Below, piece by piece: positions 63,601-64,000 of a stretch of 64,000 bases of DNA. The notes under the pieces are model-generated. The model made no database searches and was not told the DNA's origin. It saw only the letters and a list, made by a program, of their open reading frames with translations. Made by a program: the position numbers and the translations under genes. Position 1 is the stretch's first letter. Each line of letters begins with the position of its first letter. The stretch spans positions 248,001 through 312,000 of the forward strand of contig JAPDOI010000269.1 in NCBI GenBank assembly GCA_029168955.1. Reading direction: 5' to 3'. The DNA is from Aplectana chamaeleonis (lineage: Eukaryota; Nematoda; Chromadorea; Rhabditida; Cosmocercidae).

Positions 63601-63855
63601 GCACACGCCCGCGAAGGAACAAACAAATTTTGCCTCCGAAATAGAGGGCCTATTTTGTTTCATTAGCGTTGTCAATATGCCCAAGGGTCAGATTCATCAA
63701 AGTAAAACCGATGTTCAAAATGCAGGCAGGATGCGGAGAATATTGAAGAAGTTAACCCTTGGTCCAGAGGCTTATCGTTGACGAATCTGACACCAGAATA
63801 ATGAATCCCGGAAACCATGGCTACCTGGTGAATCTCCTCCAGTGTCCCTGTAGAA
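15352..63855 (-). CDS. Giant multi-exon low-complexity protein with C-terminal ShKT-like domain (partial, 5' end outside window)
   Basis: This is an inferred gene of 27 visible exons, listed separately below, joined by GT-AG introns. The phase fits at all 26 joins. Visible coding length is 6,381 bases including the stop. The protein is almost wholly low complexity: Pro/Ser/Tyr-rich small exons, a Glu/Pro/Ser exon, a Pro/Lys repeat exon, a Thr run with a Gly/Tyr/Pro tail, four N-glycosylation sequons, a Glu/Asp block and Lys blocks, then a six-cysteine ShKT-like domain. ShKT domains are common at the C-terminus of secreted nematode proteins, so an extracellular or cuticle-associated product is an inference. 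Weak points are the acceptor of exon 17, the donor of exon 18 and the acceptor of exon 1. The chain could instead be two or three genes ending after 33725 or 19357. Confidence 0.6.
15675..15713 (-). CDS. Exon 26 (39 bases)
   Basis: The acceptor is CATTTTTCAG and the donor AG|GTGACT. It encodes AQDVKRIQKKAS between split codons, phase 1 in and out. This fits exon 27 exactly and also fits the phase-1 end of exon 25. Confidence 0.6.
15714..16736 (-). other. Intron with coding-like minus-strand frames
   Basis: Open frames at 15926-16225 and 16247-16459 read fairly protein-like (for example DPFWDSETTVHIIH), but I found no splice-consistent way to join them to the chain and no known domain. They may be remnants of another gene or transposon. 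Confidence 0.3.
16737..17230. mobile_element. TTAA-ended MITE, family A (full length)
   Basis: It starts TTAAAGGCAGTGTTCACGAT and ends ATCGTGAACACTGCCTTTAA, near-perfect inverted ends. Length is about 494 bases. It is the best-preserved family A copy in the window. Confidence 0.8.
17231..17602. other. Unassigned AT-rich intron sequence
   Basis: No repeat end or exon was recognised. Confidence 0.4.
17603..17750. mobile_element. Short foldback MITE (CCCCTTTCATAGTT ends)
   Basis: The arms CCCCTTTCATAGTTGGCCGA and GTCGTCCGACGTCGGCC...AACTATGAAAGGGG are inverted over about 40 bases. TAA lies just outside both ends, compatible with a 3-bp TWA duplication (PIF/Harbinger-like). It abuts the next TTAA element. 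Confidence 0.65.
17751..18219. mobile_element. TTAA-ended MITE, family C (intact)
   Basis: It begins TTAAAGGCAGCATACACGCT and ends with the inverted TTACGAGCGTGCATGCTGCC and TTTAA. It serves as the uninterrupted reference for the split copy at 9616-12672. Confidence 0.8.
18260..19346 (-). pseudogene. 5'-truncated CR1-like non-LTR retrotransposon
   Basis: A 296-residue open frame (18449-19339) starts inside the reverse transcriptase at LFNIFTYELP, carries the catalytic AFADDFKIF motif (residues about 20-30), EKTKVFHIG, the DLGFLVRKDLNFDAHC segment and the thumb IYIRPLLEYG. It ends in a CR1-type tail. The 3' end has AATAAA and ATTACAATTACAAC tandem units, a typical CR1-type 3' terminus. There is no endonuclease and no upstream RT fingers, so it is 5'-truncated. 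The frame is unbroken, which suggests recent insertion. It is on the same strand as the host gene, directly after the exon 25 donor. Confidence 0.85.
19357..19426 (-). CDS. Exon 25: Lys/Cys-rich
   Basis: The acceptor is CTTTTCAG and the donor T|GTAAGTAA is very strong. It encodes EKKMKCKKGKCRKKK, then SPKDDKFR. If unspliced the frame would stop two codons later, so this could be a gene end, but the donor and the phase match to exon 26 favour splicing. Confidence 0.6.
19483..19698. mobile_element. CAGTTAGGTCC MITE, uninterrupted copy
   Basis: The ends CAGTTAGGTCC (19483) and GGATTTAACTA (ending 19698) are inverted and flanked by TA. Inner arms around GCGGCTGG and CCGCCGCGGGTGAG are also inverted. 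It is the empty-site reference for 133-2110. Its right end lies only a few bases from the exon 24 donor. Confidence 0.7.
19702..19887 (-). CDS. Exon 24: acidic then Lys/Arg-rich
   Basis: The acceptor is AATTTCAG and the donor AAG|GTATAG. Sixty-two codons, phase 0 to 0. The first half is acidic (EHGDDDQEDDD), the second half is Lys/Asn/Arg-rich (RKRKKKKNKNRNKKKK). Confidence 0.65.
19965..20137 (-). CDS. Exon 23: Thr/Gln/Tyr-rich
   Basis: The acceptor is CTCATCTAG and the donor CAG|GTGACT. It contains a Thr run (AQTTTTTTTIAQQQ) and SYAALLPNYY. Two-base start fits the phase-1 end of exon 22; phase 0 out. Confidence 0.65.
20203..20545 (-). CDS. Exon 22: Glu/Asp/Lys low-complexity block
   Basis: The acceptor is GTTTTTAG and the donor G|GTTAGT. 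It encodes 114 codons. It starts basic (VPRKTKKKVKKGKNKK), then about 85 residues are mostly Glu with Asp, Lys and Asn, and it ends KKSKKGRK. The plus strand is almost pure pyrimidine over about 300 bases. Charged blocks like this are likely disordered or coiled. Confidence 0.65.
20602..20841 (-). CDS. Exon 21: the least repetitive segment
   Basis: The acceptor is TTCATGCAG and the donor AAG|GTGCTA. Eighty codons in phase 0 to 0. It is the most globular-looking stretch of the gene (EVTNVLEISGGGTNAAVVGF, then RKNVSLYVLPALRHTSKC) and holds sequons NVS and NRT. An alternative donor GAA|GTAAGA lies about 50 bases earlier. No known domain was recognised. Confidence 0.65.
21080..21323. mobile_element. 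GC-rich foldback MITE
   Basis: The arms GCGGCGGGTTAGGTTGGGG and its inverse CAACTTAACCCGCCGC run about 45 bases (through GTTTGGGGCGTCGGCGC). There is no coding capacity. Confidence 0.65.
21342..21588. mobile_element. GGRCCGAATGCAT foldback MITE
   Basis: The arms GGGACCGAATGCATAAGCA and GCTGATGCATTCGGCCCC are inverted and continue through GGGTTAGGGCAGGGGCAGG. The terminal sequence resembles the GGGCCGGATTCATCAA ends at 215-2021, so it belongs to that group. Confidence 0.6.
21589..23344. other. Intron; relatively GC-rich block at about 22400-23340 of unknown origin
   Basis: The left part is AT-rich with nothing recognised. From about 22.4 kb base composition rises and plus-strand frames (22517-22849, 22992-23273) are open but lack known domains. 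The block could be the 5' leader of a non-LTR retrotransposon. This is a guess. Confidence 0.3.
23345..23800. mobile_element. TTAA-ended MITE, family F
   Basis: The ends TTAAAGGCAGTGTTCACGAT and ATCGTGAACGCTGCCTTTAA are inverted, but the interior (CCCTATATAGCAACGCATG and so on) differs from family A. A related half copy lies at 52127. Confidence 0.7.
24285..24341 (-). CDS. Exon 20 (57 bases)
   Basis: The acceptor is TATGCTCAAG and the donor AAG|GTGAGT. It encodes MEDKSISGPQPEIKDKTSK in phase 0 to 0, fitting both neighbours. Confidence 0.55.
24342..26527. other. Intron, unassigned
   Basis: Two short direct repeats (TGAGAAGGCAGATCTGACCA near 25450; TGAGTAGGTAGATCTGACCA near 26030) suggest related repeat ends. 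Nothing else is identified. Confidence 0.35.
26528..27067. mobile_element. TTAA-ended MITE, family D
   Basis: The ends TTAAGGGCAGTGGTCGCGAT and ATCGTGACCACTGCCTTTAA are inverted. The right half matches 31412-31726 in inverse, and the left half matches 34970-35198 in inverse. Confidence 0.75.
27068..28110. other. Intron, unassigned
   Basis: A CAGTGGTCGCGATGAAA motif at about 27380 looks like an isolated family D end. No exon was recognised. Confidence 0.35.
28111..28204 (-). CDS. Exon 19
   Basis: The acceptor is GTTTCAG and the donor AAG|GTAACC. It encodes LELVNAFVQNTTDTP and then GKEDIIVGSENITTVK, with two N-glycosylation sequons (NTT, NIT), which supports a secreted product. A one-base start needs a phase-2 donor upstream. 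Confidence 0.65.
28205..28940. other. Intron, mostly unassigned
   Basis: Near 28540 the GACTAACGTTTCGGCGATTT block resembles inner parts of the foldback at 11358-11713. Otherwise nothing is seen. Confidence 0.35.
28941..29422. mobile_element. TTAA-ended MITE, family B
   Basis: The ends TTAAAGACACAGTCCAACCT and GAGGTTGGACCGTGCCTTTAA are inverted. The interior is shared with 30903-31384 (CACTACGAACGGAGTTA, GCAGGGTTGCTATAGGCGG). Open frames inside are not genes. Confidence 0.8.
29423..30089. other. Intron; end of another MITE near 29480
   Basis: The CCAGTGCCTTTAA at about 29477-29489 is an isolated family A-like right end. A minus-strand frame near 29520-29620 (DIHDEGIEELHRP) could be an exon, but its splice sites are poor. 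Confidence 0.35.
30090..30158 (-). CDS. Exon 18: acidic
   Basis: The acceptor is CTCTTTTAG. It encodes KPRIEEDAEYDDGDDDGLKK. Two donors are possible: AAG|GTTCGT at 30098 (phase 0) or TG|GTTTGC at 30090 (phase 2). Only the second fits exon 19 directly; the first would need an unseen exon. Confidence 0.55.
30420..30906. mobile_element. Chimeric MITE, family B left half and family A right half
   Basis: From AAAGGCACAGTCCAAGCTCA it follows the inverse of family B to about 30600 (CCTGCCAAGCGCGAGCTCTC). Then it follows family A (CATCGGCTGCAAAAAACGG, ACAAGCCTCGGACAACTCG) and closes with a family B-like end. It shares TTAA with the next element. Confidence 0.6.
30903..31384. mobile_element. TTAA-ended MITE, family B
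   Basis: The ends TTAAAGACACAGTCCAACCT and GAGGTTGGACTGTGCCTTTAA are inverted. The left TTAA is shared with the chimeric element, and the right TTAA with a family A-like start (GGGCAGTGTTCACGATAAAA). Confidence 0.8.
31412..31726. mobile_element. TTAA-ended MITE fragment, family D, cut by mariner
   Basis: It starts TTAAAGGCAGTGGTTACGAT and follows the inverse of 26528-27067 (CAGCTCAGATCGAAAACAGC, ACATTCAGAGGAAGAAAT). It stops at the mariner insertion, so either it was truncated or the rest was lost. Confidence 0.65.
31727..33004 (+). mobile_element. Mariner (DD34D) element with degraded transposase
   Basis: Full-length, about 1,278 bases. The left end CCAGGTTGTTCAATAAGTTT follows TA (31725-31726), and the right end (CTTATTGAACAATCTGA) is followed by TA (33005-33006). 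The transposase frame begins at 31895 and is open for 131 codons with the helix-turn-helix region, WVAEFKRGRTGLEDDPHEGRP and a WVPHSVT motif. It then stops at 32290, with later motifs scattered in several frames (FITMDET near 32360, HQDNAPCHK near 32637, YSPDLAPSDFHLFP near 32720). Stops and frameshifts make it inactive. It sits in the intron between exons 17 and 18 on the opposite strand to the gene. Confidence 0.9.
33049..33546. mobile_element. TTAA-ended MITE, family A variant
   Basis: The ends TTAAAGGCACTGTTCGCAGT and ATCGCGAACAGTGCCTTTAA are inverted. The left half matches family A (TTCTGATTCCGATGATG, ACTTCCGTC). The right half contains GGGGCGG segments not in the other copies. Confidence 0.75.
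33725..33814 (-). CDS. Exon 17: Gly/Tyr/Pro-rich tail
   Basis: It encodes YPPYGGYPPYNPYGG, SSYHHGG and RRRGPRP. The donor CCGAA|GTAAGT is strong. Without splicing the frame ends at once with AAG TAA, so this could be a gene's C-terminus. The only acceptor that keeps phase is a weak AAATTAAG. Confidence 0.6.
33875..34021 (-). CDS. Exon 16: Thr run, His/Gln and Gly/Pro/Met
   Basis: The acceptor is CACTTACAG and the donor CC|GTAAGA. It encodes LRRQDYN, a nine-Thr run, then RPRTRQHHAHQQMQ and GPYGGFPFMGPWYPPM. A one-base start fits the phase-2 end of exon 15. Confidence 0.75.
34113..34398 (-). CDS. Exon 15
   Basis: The acceptor is CACGTTTAG and the donor CA|GTGAGT. Ninety-four full codons, not strongly repetitive: GRPGSFGNSPLLSSAG, GVPVFDVDPRLRSDPIAYYR and NTKFRTRERFQIWDAG. 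It fits exon 14 (phase 1) and exon 16 (phase 2). No domain was recognised. Confidence 0.75.
34476..34818. mobile_element. TTAA-ended MITE, family E
   Basis: The left end is TTAAAGGCCGTGTCAATTCG and the right end TCGTGGACATTGCCTTTAA. Internal inverted blocks around GAGACCCAGGCCTTTCGA and TCGATTTCCGGC are present. Confidence 0.6.
34970..35198. mobile_element. Half copy of family D MITE
   Basis: The inverse of this stretch follows the left half of 26528-27067 (GGACGAGCCCACTC, ATCTCTAGTATAAAGATCAT) and ends ATCGCGACCATTGCCTTTAA. The other half is absent. Confidence 0.65.
35199..36599. other. Intron, unassigned
   Basis: The segment 35700-36200 is less AT-rich and could be a solo LTR or a regulatory stretch, but I found no convincing terminal duplication. 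Confidence 0.3.
36600..36954 (-). CDS. Candidate small exons or short membrane protein
   Basis: Two readings compete. One exon at 36869-36954 (acceptor CCTTTCAG, donor C|GTAACG, phase 1 in and 0 out) encodes ELPSKEVIKKIIGHM. Alternatively the frame 36600-36848 encodes an 82-residue product with CSYVETSFPPMYPNSYAVQ, a basic stretch and one likely transmembrane segment (GIGLTAAYVVFIALP) before a stop. I cannot decide between them. Confidence 0.25.
37104..37202. mobile_element. 99-bp foldback (TATACTTGTTCC ends)
   Basis: TATACTTGTTCCGAATCGAA and its approximate inverse TTCATTTGGAACAAGTATA bound it. The inner part has AAGTCGACTTTTTATTCGAA, like the larger element at 45429-45710. Confidence 0.6.
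37429..37801. mobile_element. Possible degenerate TTAA-ended MITE
   Basis: TTAAGGGACTGCGG at the left and AAAAACTGCCTTCAA at the right resemble diverged family ends. Identity is weak. Confidence 0.3.
37812..38796. mobile_element. Large imperfect foldback between TTAA ends
   Basis: It starts TTAAAGGAAAGGTTCGG and ends CGCGCCCTGCCTTTAA. The arms at about 37960-38260 and 38450-38760 are inverted copies (GGAGGAGTTTTCCCG against CGGGACAACTCCTCC; GGTGGGCTATGAAA on both). The centre is GC-rich (CCGCCGGGGCGG). Open frames on either strand mirror one another and are not genes. Confidence 0.55.
39036..40673. mobile_element. About 1.6-kb element with about 300-bp inverted arms
   Basis: CAACGCATTTATATCCTATC with GGCGGCTGTCATTTGAATTC at 39036-39080 recurs inverted at 40630-40673. 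Homology continues inward for about 300 bases on each side (TGGCATCGCGCCAGGCCGGC, CACTGGGTCG). The 1-kb centre has no recognised gene. Confidence 0.6.
40036..40076. repeat. Perfect 17-bp hairpin, 7-base loop
   Basis: CCGACGGAAGGATTGAC and its exact reverse complement are separated by GGTCGGG. It lies inside the 39-40.7 kb foldback. No T-run follows, so a terminator is not implied. Confidence 0.8.
41100..41790 (-). pseudogene. Decayed CR1-like reverse transcriptase
   Basis: The minus frame carries SERWKLSLSAHKNEVLHRG, YYLGDLELNSSSTLQDLG and HCETIAYRADGAIRNLL. After a frameshift it continues RPVVEYRTTVFNP and the IRLYGYDYTSIPSASVRN region. This matches the RT region after the catalytic motif in the copy at 18260-19346, which it resembles. 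It is broken by stops and a frameshift. Confidence 0.7.
42007..42189 (+). pseudogene. Short reverse transcriptase remnant
   Basis: The residues FHETMKSFNMPGSIIRYLRD and FTINDRIS resemble the non-LTR RT segment where an FDSVSH-like motif precedes a helix and a TINDRIS-like strand. Only about 55 residues remain. Confidence 0.45.
42446..42484 (-). CDS. Exon 14 (39 bases)
   Basis: The acceptor is TTTATTGCAG and the donor G|GTAAGTAA, both strong. It encodes PVAEIQPEPDNS, phase 1 in and out. This fits exon 13 and exon 15. Confidence 0.65.
42485..43189. other. Intron, unassigned
   Basis: An open plus frame at 42694-43005 shows no known motif. Confidence 0.3.
43190..43611. mobile_element. TTAA-ended MITE, family B (variant)
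   Basis: The ends TTAAAGACACAGTCCAACCT and GGGTTGGACTGTGTCTTTAA are inverted. Both halves resemble the right half of the other family B copies (CCTGCCAAGCGCGAGATCTC and its inverse), making it a symmetrical derivative. Confidence 0.75.
43612..44327. other. Intron, unassigned
   Basis: No repeat ends or exons were recognised. Confidence 0.35.
44328..44987. mobile_element. G-rich element with TACTCATACACTGGAGGGGG ends
   Basis: The left end TACTCATACACTGGAGGGGG (44328) and the right end CCCCCTCCAGTGTATGAGTA (ending 44987) are inverted. GCAAGCGCCGG occurs near both ends. The interior is extremely G-rich on the plus strand and includes the tandem array below. No coding capacity. Confidence 0.65.
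44721..44872 (+). repeat. Tandem array of about 22-25 bases (GGGGCTTCAGGGCAGTCACA)
   Basis: About six units vary in the length of the G run. Runs of five to seven G in every unit could form G-quadruplexes on the plus strand. Confidence 0.8.
45429..45710. mobile_element. Foldback with 42-bp TTCGAA-rich tandem repeats
   Basis: ACTATACTTTGACCG (45429) and AAAAGTATAGT (ending 45710) bound it. Inside, from about 45489, nearly five 42-base units of the type AATTATTCGAAAAGTCGAAT, then ATTCGAAAAG, lie in tandem. The open plus frame there only mirrors the repeat. Confidence 0.7.
45711..47517. other. Intron, unassigned apart from weak frames
   Basis: A minus frame at 45968-46159 and one at 46522-46761 read protein-like, but no join to the exon chain keeps phase. 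Confidence 0.3.
46522..46761 (-). CDS. Candidate exon or small membrane-anchored frame
   Basis: It reads SRLTPSGILLPGSYPF, then ends in a hydrophobic stretch ILYTLFATLLVLIDCVGL before a stop. A donor-like SS|GTAGGT lies inside. Phase does not fit the long gene. It may be chance. Confidence 0.2.
   Translation of the reverse strand: MSKSRLTPSGILLPGSYPFTMHDSGTHDGTAGVFSSVGLRTEDQRRSGMLRTDADGLFRRILYTLFATLLVLIDCVGLS
47518..49743 (-). CDS. Exon 13: 741-codon Pro/Lys repeat exon
   Basis: The acceptor is CATTTCAG at 49744 and the donor A|GTGAGT. It is the largest exon. Residues about 100-245 hold loose FPxPKxLP-type motifs every 16-20 residues (LFPQPKHLPTK, MFPRPKKLPNK). Residues about 246-399 are 29-residue tandem repeats. 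Next come Lys/Pro-rich stretches with FPRPG, FPRPRPLHIDLPFPHP and RRRTRKYKKK, then a Thr/Glu-rich end. No folded domain or cysteine cluster was seen. Such proline-lysine repeats are typical of extended structural or matrix proteins. The function is unknown. Phase 1 in and out fits exons 12 and 14. Confidence 0.85.
48530..48990 (-). repeat. 87-bp tandem repeats encoding 29-residue units
   Basis: At least five units align on PKPKKLPNKKP, then TLPAPxNIEETDTETN. Two adjacent units are nearly identical, and divergence grows towards the 3' side. The unit length is a multiple of three, so copy changes keep frame. Confidence 0.85.
49744..50432. other. Intron, unassigned
   Basis: No repeat or exon was recognised. 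Confidence 0.35.
50433..50472. repeat. Perfect 18-bp hairpin, CGAG loop
   Basis: TTGACGAGTCACCAGTGA is followed by CGAG and its exact reverse complement. It lies 30 bases before a family A MITE. Confidence 0.8.
50503..50996. mobile_element. TTAA-ended MITE, family A
   Basis: The ends TTAAAGGCAATGTTTACGAT and ATCGGGAACACTGCCTTTAA are inverted. It is full length and close to 16737-17230. Confidence 0.8.
51340..51476. mobile_element. 137-bp foldback MITE, TA target
   Basis: GGCCGAATTCGTCAATGATT and its inverse AACGATTATAC-type arm (ending GAATCCGGCC) are flanked by TA on both sides. The ends belong to the GGCCGRATTCRTCAA group. Confidence 0.7.
51660..51808. mobile_element. Near-perfect foldback, about 70-bp arms
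   Basis: GTCGATCACTGG...GTGGCACGCACGCAAGCGAG and the inverse arm run almost without mismatch around a short centre. It ends 13 bases from exon 12, inside the intron on its donor side. Confidence 0.75.
51822..51900 (-). CDS. Exon 12
   Basis: The acceptor is TATTGTTCAG and the donor G|GTAAGT. It encodes IDSTSKKSDIVIAYMPNAS and QKPPTKI, phase 0 in and 1 out. Confidence 0.7.
52127..52325. mobile_element. Half copy of family F MITE
   Basis: TTAAAGGCATTGTTCACGAT is followed by a sequence like the left half of 23345-23800 (CCCTATATAAGAGCAACG). The right end is missing. Confidence 0.5.
52701..52747 (-). CDS. Exon 11 (47 bases)
   Basis: The acceptor is CTATTCCAG and the donor AAG|GTAGGC. It encodes SANRKHAYATGPLVK, phase 1 in and 0 out. 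Confidence 0.65.
52799..53944 (-). CDS. Exon 10: 381-codon Glu/Pro/Ser/Lys low-complexity exon
   Basis: The acceptor is GAATTTTTAG and the donor G|GTAGGA. It opens Pro/Ser-rich (PSGPAPPPNSAPSGS). The main body is Glu/Lys/Ser/Gly-rich with loosely repeated EGSGEP, AYRED, GYKNEP, GYKDAK and GYRKED motifs, and ends in a Ser run. No cysteine and no known domain were seen, so it is probably disordered. Scattered SG pairs could serve as glycosaminoglycan attachment sites if the protein is secreted; this is an inference. Confidence 0.8.
54020..54044 (-). CDS. Exon 9 (25 bases)
   Basis: The acceptor is CAGTGCAG and the donor G|GTAATT. It encodes PGIYQHPP. It is the only short exon here that corrects the phase between exon 8 and exon 10, and its residue content matches its neighbours. 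Confidence 0.5.
54045..55185. other. Intron, unassigned
   Basis: The 21-base-range direct repeat GTCGATACGTATGCAATGCA occurs at about 54686 and 54778. Otherwise nothing was recognised. Confidence 0.4.
55186..55507. mobile_element. Element with CCATTGTTATACCAAAA ends
   Basis: CCATTGTTATACCAAAA (55186) and its exact inverse (ending 55507) bound 322 bases. The interior holds an inverted pair around GAATGGATGGCCGCG and GGTCCATCCGTCGG. A related interior occurs near 45100-45240 without the same ends. Confidence 0.7.
55508..56514. other. Intron, unassigned
   Basis: One 23-base palindrome, AAGGGTACGAA with its inverse, lies at about 55968-55990. No exon is seen. Confidence 0.4.
56515..56597 (-). 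CDS. Exon 8
   Basis: The acceptor is AATTACATCAG and the donor CAG|GTACGC. It encodes SDEEGSPPAYPLDGGK and VHSPSPMKADQ, phase 1 in and 0 out. Confidence 0.65.
56755..56923 (-). CDS. Exon 7
   Basis: The acceptor is TTGCGCCAG and the donor G|GTGTAG. It opens SCSFEIRKKCFEEPPPPPP and continues with Ser/Glu/Pro-rich PSPAYPVKESSAESGPESP. Two cysteines are present, rare in this protein. Phase 0 in and 1 out. Confidence 0.7.
56983..57057 (-). CDS. Exon 6
   Basis: The acceptor is ACAATTTAG and the donor ACA|GTGAGT. It encodes LIPSAEKTTVEVKEST and SKSYNTPPT in phase 0 to 0. Confidence 0.65.
57277..57520. mobile_element. Large foldback (CCGCACTGCCGTTCAGTCCG arms)
   Basis: CCGCACTGCCGTTCAGTCCG with GGCGCGGTTGCGA on the left recurs inverted on the right. 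The centre carries GGGATCACCCGGGCG repeats. Open frames there mirror each other. Confidence 0.75.
58250..58860. repeat. Diverged direct duplication of about 295 bases
   Basis: Landmarks repeat in the same order with about 293-301 base spacing: CACCGGAAT (58335, 58629), TACTCATGCC (58411, 58712) and CTCTCCGTCTC. No known element. Confidence 0.65.
58917..59080 (-). CDS. Exon 5
   Basis: The acceptor is TCTGTTTCAG and the donor CAG|GTAAAC. Fifty-four codons, Ser/Pro/Thr-rich: KEAPAGRYGTASIPSS, SYVSSIPSSQPTTSTLPT and KKPPLAPPRGQ. Phase 1 in and 0 out. Confidence 0.75.
59201..59275 (-). CDS. Exon 4, similar to exon 3
   Basis: The acceptor is TTTGCACAG and the donor G|GTAACA. It encodes QPKAPADSSGPPSYIRP and PNAPAVK, phase 1 in and out. 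The RPPNAPAVKG end parallels exon 3. Confidence 0.75.
59360..59446 (-). CDS. Exon 3, similar to exon 4
   Basis: The acceptor is CTTGCACAG and the donor G|GTAACG. It encodes PPYATSPNEGPSHAPPEY and RPDNAPAVE, phase 1 in and out. Shared ends and splice contexts (GCACAG, GTAAC) with exon 4 suggest exon duplication. Confidence 0.75.
59447..60824. other. Intron with one foldback
   Basis: Apart from the foldback at 59755-60255 nothing is recognised; the remainder is AT-rich. Confidence 0.4.
59755..60255. mobile_element. Foldback element with about 115-bp arms
   Basis: ACCATACCGCCGCTTTCC with AACTAAAGCGTTTTTCGGCC on the left recurs inverted on the right (GGCGTTTTGTGGTCG, GGATAGCGGCGGTATTGT). The loop of about 270 bases is AT-rich. 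Confidence 0.65.
60922..61173. mobile_element. Palindromic TA-target MITE nested in mariner
   Basis: CAGGCCATAAAACGGCCAAT (60922) and its exact inverse (ending 61173) are flanked by TA (60920-60921 and 61174-61175). The first mariner copy has one TA at this site and no insert. The arms are inverted over more than 100 bases, with a GC-rich centre of GGCCGCCGCGCG units. Confidence 0.85.
61199..61634. mobile_element. Second insertion in mariner, unknown class
   Basis: This 436-base block is absent from the first mariner copy. It begins CTCTGACTTTGG and ends GTGTGCCAGAG, giving very short inverted ends (CTCTGRC), with GT repeated outside both. A GTGTGT microsatellite lies at the right. No known family. 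Confidence 0.6.
63005..63085 (-). CDS. Exon 2
   Basis: The acceptor is GTTCTGCAG and the donor AG|GTATCA. It encodes SYKIPKPSKISGEAN and KVRAQESLGSS, phase 1 in and out. Confidence 0.7.
63153..63458. mobile_element. Foldback element (TCTACAGCAATG arms)
   Basis: AGTCTACAGCAATG with GAGGTTGCGGACTC on the left recurs inverted on the right (GAGTCCGCAACCTCAC, CATTGCTGTAGACT). It lies in the intron between exons 1 and 2. Confidence 0.7.
63497..63647. repeat. Inverted CCTCTATTTCGG pair around a CT-rich core
   Basis: CCTCTATTTCGG and CCGAAATAGAGG bound 151 bases with a pyrimidine-rich centre. This may be a short MITE. Confidence 0.5.
63685..63794. mobile_element. 110-bp MITE of the GATTCRTCAA-ended group
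   Basis: GGGTCAGATTCATCAA and the inverse TTGACGAATCTGACACC bound it. The ends resemble those at 215, 21342 and 51340. Confidence 0.55.
63825..63855 (-). CDS. Exon 1 of the visible part (31 bases)
   Basis: The donor is AG|GTAGCC and phase 1 out fits exon 2. It encodes FYRDTGGDSP if the acceptor CAAACGACAG is used. A second AG six bases further would give a shorter exon. The upstream exons lie outside the window. Confidence 0.45.
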
Positions 63856-64000
63856 CTGTCGTTTGGAGATGGTTACAGACACGAGCACGGATAGCAGTAG
63901 CCATCGCATTGCCGTTCAGAAAACACCTGAAAAGCTCTGCAATCTCACACGAATAATATTCTAATGGTAAGACCACAATGTAGTCTTGTTCACATGACAT

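Overview
The window looks like eukaryotic, nematode-type DNA, most likely a strongylid or hookworm-like worm. The grounds are AT-rich introns with TTTTCAG-style acceptors and GTAAGT-style donors, an ShKT-type six-cysteine exon, mariner copies, CR1-like reverse transcriptase remnants and very dense foldback/MITE repeats. The genus is an inference. No bacterial operon, rRNA gene, CRISPR array or intact tRNA gene was seen.

The main coding content is on the minus strand. Reading splice sites by eye, I can chain 27 exons from 63855 down to 15352. The reading phase fits at all 26 joins, although three splice choices are weak. If this is one gene it spans more than 48 kb, starts beyond the right edge, and shows about 2,126 codons. 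It encodes a low-complexity protein: Pro/Ser-rich small exons, a 381-codon Glu/Pro/Ser exon (52799-53944), a 741-codon exon with FPxPKxLP-like motifs and 29-residue tandem repeats (47518-49743), a Thr-run and Gly/Tyr/Pro segment (33725-34398), N-glycosylation sequons (28111-28204 and 20602-20841), a Glu/Asp block (20203-20545), Lys-rich blocks (19357-19887) and a C-terminal ShKT-like domain (15352-15611). I do not recognise a named homologue. Two alternative 3' ends (after 33725 and after 19357) remain possible.

The introns and the left 15 kb are a mosaic of transposons. There are two mariner copies (31727-33004; 60825-62802), both broken, the second carrying two further insertions. A hAT-like element with an 8-bp target duplication (9959-12547) sits inside a TTAA-ended MITE and itself holds another. 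An element with a CTG target duplication (215-2021) lies inside a second MITE whose empty counterpart is at 19483-19698. Several families of TTAA-ended MITEs occur, some sharing a TTAA. Three non-LTR retrotransposon remnants are visible, plus a fourth short fragment. Numerous foldback elements are also present.

Region by region: 1-15 kb is repeats and RT/hAT remnants. 15.3-20.9 kb is the gene's 3' end. 21-33.7 kb is long introns with MITEs and three small exons. 33.7-34.4 kb holds three exons. 34.4-47.5 kb is repeat-filled intron with one small exon. 47.5-59.5 kb is the densest exon block. 59.5-64 kb is a mariner-bearing intron and the first visible exons.
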